Source: Selaginella moellendorffii (Eukaryota; Streptophyta; Lycopodiopsida; Selaginellales; Selaginellaceae). From it: a stretch of 64,000 nt of DNA. The notes under the pieces are model-generated. The model made no database searches, was not told the DNA's origin, and saw nothing but the letters and a program-made list of their open reading frames with translations. Each line of letters starts with the position of its first letter. The first letter of the stretch is position 1. The translations under genes and the position numbers were made by a program. The stretch is from NCBI RefSeq assembly GCF_000143415.4, contig NW_003314302.1, forward strand, positions 1,405,208 through 1,469,207. The letters run 5' to 3'. This document shows positions 12,157-22,063 of the stretch, piece by piece.

Positions 12157-13299
12157 TGTCGCGAATGTGACTTCGGGTATCGAAAGTTACCTGTCGGCCA
12201 GTCCTTACGAACACTCTTACCTTACTGCCATGACGGCAGGAGGTCGGTATTGCTGGACCCGTTATTAGTCTCCACCTAAGCTAGTTGAGAAACTGGTCCT
12301 CGCGTGTGCACTTGACCAGATGGGCATAAGGACGGAATTCCTAAGTGCTATTAGTCAAGCATACTTGACTTGGTTAGAGAAACTCATTCGTTGACTTGCA
12401 CTTGCTAGTGTTGGGAACCCCCGCGATATTGAGCTTGGTCCCTCAACATCGCTAGATGATAGCTTACCGTATCTGCCAAACACCCTCGCTATCATGCCCT
12501 TTGTGTTAGTCTCAATTCGTCCCAGATGCTATTTATGGAAAGTGTCCAGATTTTCTCATTTGGCATATCTACAGAATGTAGAGATCGTCCTGAACACAAT
12601 GGTGTTCGTCCCGTGTCCAAATTCACAATCTAAGGACATTCCATATTTAGTAAGTTTTGAGCTTGTCCCAGAGACTAACTCCTGATACTAAGGGAGGCTT
12701 GGGGTGAAAGCCCAAAGCGTGTGTTCCTCAAGGGGGGGGGGGCTATGGGGGGTTCCAAATGTATAGTAGGGATAGTGGGTAGGTCGGGCATGGCCGACCA
12801 ACCTGAGGCATAGTCTAGCTCCCGCTTGCGTGCCTGTCCTTGTTCTGCATCCGGCTTAGGTCTAAGCCCAAGTTCCATTCCATGCTAGCTGGTGGAGTAC
12901 CCATATCCTCACGTTAGGCCATCAGTATGCTAAAATAGCGCCAGACTCCATTTGGCTCCGTTTTGCGTGTTGGTCCTGGCATTGGGATGTTGGTTGCTCT
13001 AGGACTATTCCAAGTCGCTCTGGGCCCCTGTCCCTTCGCTCCTTAGGCTATATGCTCGGGAGTTGCTCCGTGGTCCGGTTCCATCACTCCTTGGCGTCAC
13101 GCTTAGGAGTTTGGCACCGTTCCTTCGTTTAGTGGCCCAAGGCCCTGAACCTCGGGTTCCTATGGACACGTGGCATGGACACGTGGTATGTGACACGTGG
13201 CATCTGTCACGTGGCACAAAGAGGGTTTAGATTCCGCTTCGTGGTGTTATCCTATGGTAAATTACCATAGGATCAAGGGTCAAAACCACGTGCGCTACA
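12157..13299 (+). repeat. 3' LTR of the nested element
   Basis: Same length and ends as the 5' LTR. Differences from the 5' copy are scattered and mostly C/T or G/A. It has four ACGTGG motifs where the 5' LTR has three, one of the latter being mutated to ATGTGG. Confidence 0.95.
13168..13214 (+). promoter_or_regulatory. Cluster of four ACGTGG (G-box/ABRE-like) motifs in the LTR
   Basis: ACGTGG occurs at 13168, 13181, 13195 and 13209, each within CACGTGG. In plants this core binds bZIP and bHLH factors, and ACACGTGGC matches the abscisic-acid response element. The spacing of 13-14 bp suggests a local tandem repeat. The function here is inferred. Confidence 0.55.
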
Positions 13300-13304
13300 A
13301 GTGG

Positions 13305-13942
13305 GATCTATATCTTCTGTTGGTGCAATTTGCTTACAACAATAGCCAACACAGTGGAACCAAGCTAAGTCCTTACTTTGCTATGTTTGGAAGGCATCTT
13401 CGAACAACGGTGGAGTTGGGATTGCATTTGAGTAAGGACATTCAAGATAAGCTTGATTCCGAGGCAACTGATCTGGCCACAGAACTTGATGAGATTCTGG
13501 TGGTGTGCAAAAAGAATTTGCAAGCAGCTCAGGATAGAGCGGAGAAGTTTGCCAATGAGCATTGCCAATTCCGGGAATATAAGGTGGGTGATCTCGTCTT
13601 TGTGTGAGTGATCTTTCCGTCAAGTGAGCGGTGGAACACCTTGGTGCCTTTACGGACAGGGAAGAATGATAAACTTTCCCATCGATATGTTGGTCCATAT
13701 GAAGTGCTGGAGCACATTGGTAAAGTGGCTTATCAGGTGCGGCTGCCAGCTGGGGTGAAAATTCATCCGGTATTTTATGTCAGCCAGTTGAAAGGTGTAC
13801 TATCTCGGAGTGACGGGCCCAATGCCTCCTTGATGTATACGGCTGTGGAAGATGGACCAGGAGCTTGAGCAGGATTCCCCAGAAAGGGTGATCACCGGTA
13901 CAACTCGTCCTTGGGACAAAGACTTTGTTGGGGGGGAAGAAT
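13305..13942 (+). mobile_element. Ty3/gypsy pol, right part: integrase C-terminus
   Basis: The frame resumes with integrase core and tail motifs ([61 protein letters not shown]). A stop and frame break occur near 13607 and a stop at 13866. A G-rich run (13930-13938, then AAGAAT) could be the polypurine tract, with TGTTAGG at 13943 as the start of a truncated 3' LTR. It belongs with 3470-6022. Confidence 0.88.
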
Positions 13943-14420
13943 TGTTAGGCGCCAGCTTTGACTATGTGGTCAACGTCGGTCAAAGGGAGGCTCAAGGGTA
14001 TATTAAGGCATGTTAGGGTAAGGGACTTAACCTACCCTAGGGCTCATAGTGGAGCGGCGGCATAATGGAGCTTTTGAGGTAGCTCGGGGGTGGTTGGGTG
14101 GTGAGGAACTTTAAGAGGTGGCATAGCATAGTCTAGGGCAATTAGATCTTTGTCTTTTTGCGCCGGATCATAACAATGGTGTTTGGCATGATTGTCAATC
14201 TAGTACTTTCTCACAAGTGAGACATTCTTTTAGCTTTGACATTCTTTTAGCTTTCAGAACTTGTCAACTCCTGGTGCTCGCGATGTAGATCTCAACTTGT
14301 AGAAATCACCATCCCAACTATCCTATGCATTTTAAAGTTATTGTCCTCTGTTTTGATAAAAATCCATCATCAAGGTACTTGGTCTATTTTATTTTCTTTT
14401 TTCCAAAGGATTCCATCTGA
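13943..14420. other. Possible truncated 3' LTR and spacer of the gypsy element
   Basis: The region starts TGTTAGGCGCC after a purine run, as an LTR would. No second copy exists in the window to prove it. A short phrase around ACATTCTTTTAGCTTT is duplicated at 14221-14256. No gene is seen. Confidence 0.35.
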
Positions 14421-14427
14421 TACTGCA

Positions 14428-14505
14428 ACGAGAAGCCAAGAATATGATTGTGGAGGCGTAAATTGCCTTGTTGCTCGTGTTCCTCTCAACTGAAAGGTAC
14501 TACAT
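14428..14505 (+). pseudogene. WAPL exon fragment
   Basis: AACGAGAAGCC..ATGATTGTGGAGGC and the following CCTTGTTGCTCG closely match the WAPL exon encoded on the minus strand near 19130-19195, including the GAAAGGTAC exon-intron junction. A stop codon interrupts the frame (MIVEA-stop). It is an isolated exon copy about 4.5 kb from its parent, in inverted orientation. Confidence 0.8.
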
Positions 14506-14884
14506 CTCTACAAATAGAATTCAAAGTCTACCAAAGTCTACAGCTAGTTCCTACAAATATCTAGAGAGAGACTTACCCTCTATATATAGGAATTGTATGC
14601 CAGGAAATAAGCATTATAGCAACTTATCATCCTTTAGTTGTTTGCGACTACTCAGTATCCAAGCATGTTGAGGTTGTATGCTATCTAGTTGCTTGTGCCT
14701 CACTAGCAACTATTGCATCTTGTTCATTCTGAAAGGCCTCAATCTGCACCTAGCTTGAACACTAGCTCTCACCTCGGACACCTTCAAAGCCAGTTGCTCT
14801 TTGAAGCTTGTAGGCCTCTGCTGCCTTCGCCACCAAAGAATTGCTATCTTCACTTAGCAGTGTCATCAACCATGAGAGTCACAG

Positions 14885-16440
14885 TGTATCCAAGGTATTT
14901 TGCACACGGTTCTACTTGTGATGCATCATCTCAATGGCCGACAAAGTGATCGTAAGTCTATCACCAACTTTCTTGTTGTGAACCATACAGGTTATGTATG
15001 GCTGACGGGAGCTTATCAGTGGACTCCGCAGCCAAGAAAAGCCGTGCAGCAACAATGGACGAGTCTTCCAATCAGGATCGAAACGAAGCTCCAGCCGAGA
15101 CCTAGCGAAAGTTGGAAGAGACAGAGGCAGCCGAGCAAAGGGTATGTGGGAGTGTGAGCAGGGTACTTGGCCTATCTAACATCAGCTCTCATTCCCGTGA
15201 TCTTAGTATCTGTTTATTAAGGCTTGCAAGCAGCTGAAACATAAGGCTGAAAATGTCTGGGACAGAGTTTATCATAGGCACTAAGTCAGATAATACGATA
15301 AAAAAAGGGCCTTACAATCAAGTGATCACTTTTTTAATTAATTGGCTTAGGATGTAAAGGATAGGATCTTAGCATTTTCGGATTGCCTTTTTTGGAAAGC
15401 TCACTGCTGAGTTTTAATTGTCACCATGGTGGCATTGAAAACTTCATAAAGACTTTTCTCGGCATGTACCGCTCCATGTTCCTCCCTCCTATGTTATTCT
15501 TTGACGCCACTCCAATCTTAAATCGTGTAAGCATGTTTCACTTTTCTCACAGATCTTTTTCTTTCTCAATGGTGTTCTTGCAGGCTTCTACAGGCCAAAC
15601 CTGGTATATATCTCTGTGCTGAGATTGTCCAAGGTAGCCGGCTACATGACCAAGCTTGTTACAATAATTGTGATCGTTTCATTTGTTTCGTGGAATGTCC
15701 TCCCGGTGTTGGCATTTCTAGCTTCTGTGGCTTACTGGCTCCAGGTATTTGCTCTTGACTACAAAAATGTTTCCTTTCTAAAATCCTTTCTCGCACAAAT
15801 ACTACATCAAGACAATTCGCAAGCTCCCAAGACTAATGGAGATCCAGTCCGCTGCCGTCGTTCACCGCTTTGAGGAGTTCCTAAGCGGTTTCGCCACGAT
15901 ACGAGCATTCCACTGGGAGCCACAGTGTCTCGAGAGATTGTTCCACCTAGTCAACCTAAACAACTGTCCAATGGAGTTTTCTGACTCTCGGGATCGGCAT
16001 CCTTGCCGACGTTTGCTTCTGCGCTTTGATGCTCCTGCTCTTTGCCTTCCCCAAAAATCCAGGTACGTTGTTTCCTTTTGCAAAACTCTCTCTTAGGATG
16101 GATGAAAGCTCACGGTTCCAAATGCCAGGTTCGGCTGGAGTTGCTGTTACGTACGCATTGAGCTTGACAACAGTGTTGACATGGACACTGTGGAGTCGAG
16201 TTGACACCGAAAAGAGAATAATCTCGGCCGAGCTTCTACTCCAGTATACACATGGCCGCAACTAGGCAATCTGGAACTCAAAGAAGTCAAGGTTTCTATC
16301 ACAGCTCTTGCCTTAAAGTTTGTTTGATCGTGTCTAATAGCTCTTTGTTTCCCAATGTGATCATCGCAGGTTCAGTACAAACCAAACGCACCGCCGGCAC
16401 TTTGCGGGATCTCATGCAAGTTTCCAGCCGTGGAAACTTG
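14885..16440 (+). pseudogene. Partial, intron-containing copy of the ABCC transporter gene
   Basis: The sequence follows the intact ABCC gene from about 23855 to 25465 exon by exon and intron by intron: the end of NBD1 (GATGCATCATCTCAATGGCC), the linker (ATGGACGAGTCTTCCAATCA), TMD2 (TTTCGTGGAATGTCCTCC) and the start of NBD2 (GGGATCTCATGCAAG). It has stop codons in the linker and TMD2, a rearranged stretch near 15230-15380 and a roughly 50 bp deletion near 16250. The second Walker A is absent. Retained introns show that it arose by DNA duplication, not retrocopying. It carries no functional domain set. Confidence 0.9.
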
Positions 16441-16449
16441 CAGTAAGCA

Positions 16450-17440
16450 TGGAGTCTTGCAGTCCGCGAGAATGAAGCGGCAACTGGAGTTAGTCCGTGG
16501 CGCTTCTGCGGAGCTCTTCCGGAGGGTAAGCTCGTCTTGAGGGAATCGCTTCGGATCCTCCAAGACGAGAGGCCTGACGATTCGGTGATGGAAAACAGGT
16601 GTGGCTGCACGGATCTGGCGCTCGACTGATGAAAGACCACTTGTCTGATTTCGGCATTTACCGTTGCCGGGCATTTTATCGTGTGATTCCCTCGGGTGGT
16701 CTCTCTGGACAGAATGTCTACTATTGTCAACAGGTACGCTTTCTTCGTTACATCTCTCCACTCCAGCGCCTAAATCCACGCTCCATTCCTTCGGATCCAT
16801 CCAGGCGAATGACGCGCAGCTCCAAGCCAAGGCCAAGGCCGGGATCGATGCTCTCACCGCCTCGGAGGCCACCATAGCTCGCCTCGCTGACAGTTTCCTC
16901 GTCACTGACAAGTAAGAAATTCGAAGCTAGGAAAATACGTGCATGCCCGGAATGCCAGACGCTCATCGAGCACCACGATCTCATCAAGCTCCTTAGCAAC
17001 GTCCACAACAATCTCAACACAACGTGTATATCCTTCCTCCACACAGAGAAAGGCTCCTGCCATGGTGCGTTTTGCTCGCAGGACGTGGAGGGGATGATGT
17101 CCATTTCAGTCGAAGCTGCAGAGCATCGCTCAACGACGACAGGGAACTCGTGACGACTTAACTCTCAGCTCCTACTCGTTGCTAACAACGTTACTTTCGT
17201 TCGAGTGGTGGAGATGAGTGCCGGTCCAGCTCCCTCGGGTTGATCCAGCATCTACACTACCTGCAGTGAGAGATAAATGGCACAGGTTCCGAAAGCATTT
17301 GCTCAAACTTGTCCCGCGTCCGATTCACATCCTCAAAGTAGTCCCTGGAGAGGCATAACGTGAGGAAGAAAATGTAACGAGGGGAGGAAACAATGTGTCG
17401 CTGACCGCGCCTCCCTCCGTAAACTGATAAAACCTTTGAC
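16450..17440 (+). pseudogene. Scrambled fragments of exocyst subunit SEC6
   Basis: Plus-strand exons encode ANDAQLQAKAKAGIDALTAS near 16803, then CPECQTLIEHHDLIKLLSNV and HNNLNTT near 16940-17025, then DVEGMMSISVEAAEHR near 17080. These match the N-terminal coiled region of plant SEC6, the exocyst tether subunit. Further on the pieces are out of order: a phrase like FVRVVEM on the plus strand near 17190, and DYFEDVNRTRDKFEQML on the minus strand (17345-17290), both typical of the SEC6 C-terminal half. Most of the gene is missing and the orientation is mixed, so it is a broken copy. No intact SEC6 lies in the window. Confidence 0.75.
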
Positions 17441-17559
17441 GCCATATTCTGTTATATTCTTGGGCTCTCCTTTTACTGGAGGAAGGTAGTCAACTCTGGC
17501 AAAAACGAAGAAAGCGTTTGTTACAACGTAGCCGTCAGAAGCGAGCATCACAGCCGTTA

Positions 17560-18400
17560 GAAGTAACTGATCTGGGAAAATGATTTTGAAGAAGTAAAAA
17601 TCGACAGAAGCTGGAGTTCCATAGCTGAAGTAAAATTCGAGTGGATAGAAGCTTGAGCTCCATTAGGAAAAATCGATTGGATAGAAGCTCGAGCTCCATT
17701 GCTGAAGTAAAAATATCCAAACATTTTTTTACACATCGAAGTCTTTTCTTTCTTGTGGACTACAGTTTCTACAGTTGAAAGAGAACTCTCTCACTGGTAG
17801 TGCAAACATCTCCAGCGTCGACTCTCTCCCAAGTCTCCCAAGTCTAACTTCGTTGTCTCGCAGCGCTACCATGGTAAACTCTCGATTCAATCCTTCTCTC
17901 CTGGGAACCACGGCACCATTCACAAAAACCTTGCGATTGAGCGCCGCGACCATCTGTGCATACGACCAAACACCACCAAAGGTATCTCGCACTCTTCTTC
18001 GCAAAGTTTTATAGCCTCGGCCAAGTCTGTCGATGAAAAACTAGTTGAGGTTTTGAAATTACCAGGATCAGACGTCCACTAAAATCTTTATCATCGATTT
18101 CTGAGCCCAATCCTGTAAGATTTCTTCTGTAAGGAGAGGCATGGAAACAAGGATTTAATACCAGTCGGTCCATTGTGTCCGAGTATAACTACTTTGTGAT
18201 CTTTGGGAGCATCAAGGACGAGCTCCTGGATCTTCTCAGCACTACCTTTCATACATGAAATGCCAAATCTTCAAAGAATGAAAAAGGAAGTAAAGTTCTT
18301 ACAACGAAGAAAGGAGAGTTTTGCCGTAAACTTCATCCCATCGCAAATGGCCTTGCTCCAACTACACTAAGTTTTAAGTGACGATAATCCACACGCTTGA
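17560..18400 (-). pseudogene. Inverted partial copy of the metallophosphatase gene
   Basis: The minus strand repeats exons and introns of the gene at 30494-31912: LNRKVFVNGAVVPRREGLNR, the segment for CTCACAATGGACCGAC-like sequence near 18170, the DAPKDHKV-type exon near 18215, and the VDYRHLK exon near 18380. The GHMH metal-binding exon is damaged (VWSYAQ in place of VFGHMHRN). The copy also includes the 3' tail with the same GGAGCTCGAGCTTCTATCCA-type repeat (17620-17710) seen after the intact gene. The N-terminal metal-binding exons (GDVHGD, GNHD) are absent. Confidence 0.85.
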
Positions 18401-18818
18401 ATCCTACAAACGCCAGGCCTGGTGTAACACCCAAGAGATCGAGAATGATTTCTCCAGACATCCACACCTGTAAAGCTCATGCTCTTTTGTCAGCTGTGGC
18501 AACCATGCTACCATTCCAAAAAAGAGTCTAGAGAAAATCAAGAAAAATAGTTACCACATCGCCCACAACTACAATTTCGCTCAAGATCTACCATTGCTAC
18601 ACTTGATCTACGCTTAGAACCCACCATATTTTTAAATGAAATTCTTGCTTAGGATCAATATAGTCAATGAAGGTCAATGAAAGTTAATGAATAGTCAATA
18701 AAAGTCTATAAAGATCCTCTGCCAAGTCAGAAACCAGTTTTGTCTCCATGATCTGGTATTTACATGGTAGCATTCGACCTGAATAAATGGCGATTTTCTA
18801 TTCCATTGAGGTCAGAAT
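18401..18818. other. Spacer between the fragment block and WAPL
   Basis: No gene seen. A near-repeat of TCAATGAAGGTCAATGAAAGTTAATGAATAGTC occurs at 18665-18700. It probably includes the WAPL 3' untranslated region. Confidence 0.5.
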
Positions 18819-21770
18819 TTACAAATCAATCGCAGGTTGTTTTAACGAATTTATCACCTCCTGGACAGCCGCGTGAGCCTCGGCAGAGATCATATTTAGC
18901 GACAGATGGAACGCCTGCAAGTTTTATCACAAAGAGTGATGAGCTCTAAAGAGACCGAAAAGAAAGCGTGGAAGTTGTTATAGAGTATACGCACCACGAA
19001 TCTCTCCAAAACGGGAACTAAGGATAATAGTCCTTCTCCCGGCAATCTCTCGGCGATTGCTTGTCGTGCTCTGTCACTGCCACCACAGAAGTTAAAGTTG
19101 CTTAAATCTATGAGAAAGCAGTACCTTTCAGTGGAGAGGAACGCGAGCAACAAGGCTGTGTAAGCCTCCACAATCATATTCTCGGCTTCTCGTTGTCCTC
19201 TTTGTACAGTATCATCATCCTCGACCTGGAATTATTGAATAACTTATGGAAGAAACAAAAGAAAACAGATCAAGTACCTTGATGATGGATTTTTCTCTCG
19301 CTTCAGCAGCTTCCCCGGAACCTTGTTTGCTTAAAAAGAGGGAGCACAATAACGTTAAAATGCCCCTTCCATTTCCCGAGGCTATATGGGATGGCAGTTT
19401 CAAGTCCAAAGCTGCAAGCTGAGATCTGCATAACAAACACGAGAAGTTAACAAGTTCTGAAAGCTAAGAATCTCTCACCTGTTACTCTTGTCTTTCTCTA
19501 CTAGATTGACAAGCATGCCAAGTACCGTCACAAGGAGATCCAAGCTCATCTCTTCTTGTGACTCGCGAGGATAGTTTGACACGAGGAGCGAGGCGACAGA
19601 GAAAATCCCGTTGCATGCTCCAACTTGCTTGCATCCAGTAGCATTATCATTCGTCAAGTTCATCAGAACCTAGAATGTATTTCAGTGATTATTAACCGGG
19701 GAAAACGAAAAACGACGGCATACCTTGACAGCCGAAAGTAAGCATTCTTCTTCTAGCTTGCATCTAGCAGAAGAGCCACCAGCTTCGTGATTCTCAAAAG
19801 TTGGATGAAGGGGTTCTACTCTGGACTTGTGTCGATGCTTCGGTTTACCAAATTGAAACTTGATGTCATAATCTGGCTCGTCAAAATCGTATGGATCTTG
19901 TGAGAAGATATCGTCACTCGCGTTGTCCGTCGTCATAGAAGTATCACTAGAAAATTTGAAGCGCCTGTCGTTGTCGGAAACCTTCGTTTGAATCATTTTC
20001 TGGCAGTTACTCGTCAGGGATGCCTTTCGTTGCGTGTTGATAATTTTAGCTTTCTGCAGAGCATTTCTCAGCTTGAGCTCCTTTTGGTTTGCAGATTTAG
20101 AAGCATCTCTTCCTACAGAAGACAATAAACCACAGAGACAAAAGAACGAGACAACGCACCTTTCAAGGCCGGCCTTTGCTTTTGAATGGCATCATCTTTG
20201 CAGGTTATTGTCTCTTTCGTGTTTGAAATTTCCAAACTAGAGTCGACTTCTTTGCCAGCCGTTCTATCTTGACTCGAGATATCTGCTTACAAAAAATTGT
20301 GCTGGATGCAAAGAAGAAAAGAAGTTGGTACCTTGCAAAGTATCAATTGCTTTTATAACGATTCCAATGAAGCCCTCTGGCAAAAAAATAGAATTTTGAT
20401 GGTGCTTCAGTCTCAAAAGATAAGCCTGGATATAAAAATGCTTAGATAACATGAACGCAGACAAAAACAATCCGCACACCTGATTTTCTTCGCTTAAAAA
20501 TGTAACGTTTTCCATCACCTTCAAACATCTTAGTAGTAAACTGACAGTATGGTCACTCCGAGTCCTTCCCTTCTGAAACGAAAGTAATAAGAGCAAGCAA
20601 TTCCAACAGAAACTCTCACTGACCATCAAATTTGTAAGACATGTCGCAACAACATTACAGACAACGTCCAAACCACCCAGCTCGCGAAGCCTTTCTTTGA
20701 ATTGTCCTCCAACCTTTGTCACCGCACCACTATTGTCTACAAAAGTTTTTAGAAACCTCAACCACAATAAACATGAAAGCCATCACGTACCATCTAGAAC
20801 GACAGCAGAAAGGCACGCTCTCTCTAACGTACGCAATGCCAGTGACTTCGGAGTTAGTTGATTCGTTGTCACAGCGTCACTTGAAGTTTTCGTGGCACGC
20901 AACTTCTCATAAACTTTAGCCACAATATTCATCCCATCGCTGCTACTGACTGTATCAGTCTGGCTTGTAACAAGCTTGAGAAGAAAGCGAATACACGGGT
21001 CGGAGTCCATCACACTCGCATCATGCCCCTGACAAACAACAAAAACGAAGGAAAAAAATATCATTTAGAGTGTACGAGGGGTAGAGAAAACGCTTACATC
21101 ACTAGCAAGCACGTAAAAAACAGCTGAGGCAGCCAAGGACAACGCCGGATCGCCTGTTGGTAAAGCTACAATAGCATCTACTAAAGTTTTCGCAATCCTG
21201 ATAAGAAAGAAAGTGCTTGTGATCAAACAACACAAAGAAGAGGAAAAGAAGAAAACTTTACCCGTGAGATCGAAGAAAGCGTCTTTGCTGGAGCGAAGCA
21301 CAGAGCGAGAGAATGGAGATCAAGCTGGCCTGCTGGACTTGGAGAGGCTGTCCTTCGCGCAAGCCATCCATGGCAAAATTCACCTCGTCAACCTGTTCCA
21401 TCATCTCGCCCGATTCCTGGGCCTCCATGAGCGTCGAGTTTGGAGGAGCCGAGAATCCCCATCGCCGGCTCAAGCTCAGGCCCACTTGCCTCTGCAAGCG
21501 ATTCAATTGCTTGGCCCCGGTGGCCCTGCCCTCGAATTTCTCCACCTGGAAGCTCTCCTCCTGCTGCTGCTGCTTCCTCTTCTTGGGCACATTCTCCTCG
21601 ATCTCCAGCGACGACCAGTTGGACAAATCCTGCGACGACACAAACCCTGCCTCCTGCGAGCTGCTCCACGCCGATTCCTGCGAGCTGCTCCAAAAGGATT
21701 CCTGCGAGCTAGAATCTCCCCGGAGAGAATCGCTACCCCTGTGCCGCCGCTGGTACGTGCGGATTATCAT
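18819..21770 (-). CDS. WAPL: WAPL (wings apart-like) cohesin-release protein
   Basis: WAPL opens the cohesin ring and removes it from chromosomes in meiosis and mitosis. The start is ATG at 21770 (MIIRTYQRR), matching the conserved plant WAPL N-terminus. A frame beginning nine bases upstream uses GTG and is unlikely. Exon 1 has SSQES/SSQD repeats and then the conserved block TLMEAQESGEMMEQVDEVNF, continuing AMDGLREGQPLQVQQASLIS. Later short exons give helical-repeat segments (DPCIRFLLKLVTSQTDT, GGLDVVCNVVATCLTNL, KVMENVTFLSEENQ, VLMNLTNDNATGCKQVG), an acidic insert with DIFSQDPYDFDEPDYDIKFQ, and the C-terminal exon LNMISAEAHAAVQEVI, with stop at 18819-18821. I place about a dozen exons and roughly 750-800 residues. 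The 5' end faces the ABCC gene across about 290 bp. Confidence 0.9.
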
Positions 21771-22063
21771 CCTGGCCACAAACCCTAGCCGCTGCCGCCC
21801 CGCCCCGCGATCCTCCTCTCCTCGCTACCGGAGGCGGTGCATTCTAGCCGCAGTGCCGAGCTCTCGGCTCTCTCGCCACGATCGAGCGCCGATCGAGCAT
21901 CCGCCCGCGCTCCTCCCCCCCCAAACAAATTTTGTGAAACAAGGAAAAAGAATATTCCAAAAGTATCTTACATTCATCGTATATTCTTTAAAACATTCTT
22001 TTAGGGCTATCGGGAAGTTTTAGAACGTTTAAAGCTTACATTTGGTACTTAGGGTTCTAACCA
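21771..22063. promoter_or_regulatory. Shared divergent promoter region, WAPL / ABCC
   Basis: 293 bp separates the two start codons, which point away from each other. The WAPL side is GC-rich and the ABCC side AT-rich (21940-22020). No clear TATA box is seen for either gene. Confidence 0.5.

Larger units (their letters stand above)
6018..13304 (+). mobile_element. Complete LTR retrotransposon without coding capacity (LARD-like), nested in gypsy integrase
   Basis: Two direct repeats of 1143 bp, 6023-7165 and 12157-13299, begin TGTCGCG and end GCGCTACA. They are flanked by the 5 bp duplication AGTGG (6018-6022 and 13300-13304). A tRNA-Met primer site follows the first LTR and a G-rich polypurine tract precedes the second. 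Removing the insert and one AGTGG joins the gypsy integrase codons across the gap. The roughly 5 kb interior (7166-12156) has no frame longer than about 85 codons and no gag or pol motif, so the element must borrow proteins from a relative. This is the definition of a large retrotransposon derivative. The LTRs differ at a minimum of 15 positions that I noticed, mostly transitions, so insertion was not very recent. Confidence 0.93.

Noticed and set aside
21258-22023. Long plus-strand frames opposite WAPL exon 1
   Set aside because: They are shadows of the GC-rich WAPL exon; the minus-strand protein matches a known conserved N-terminus.
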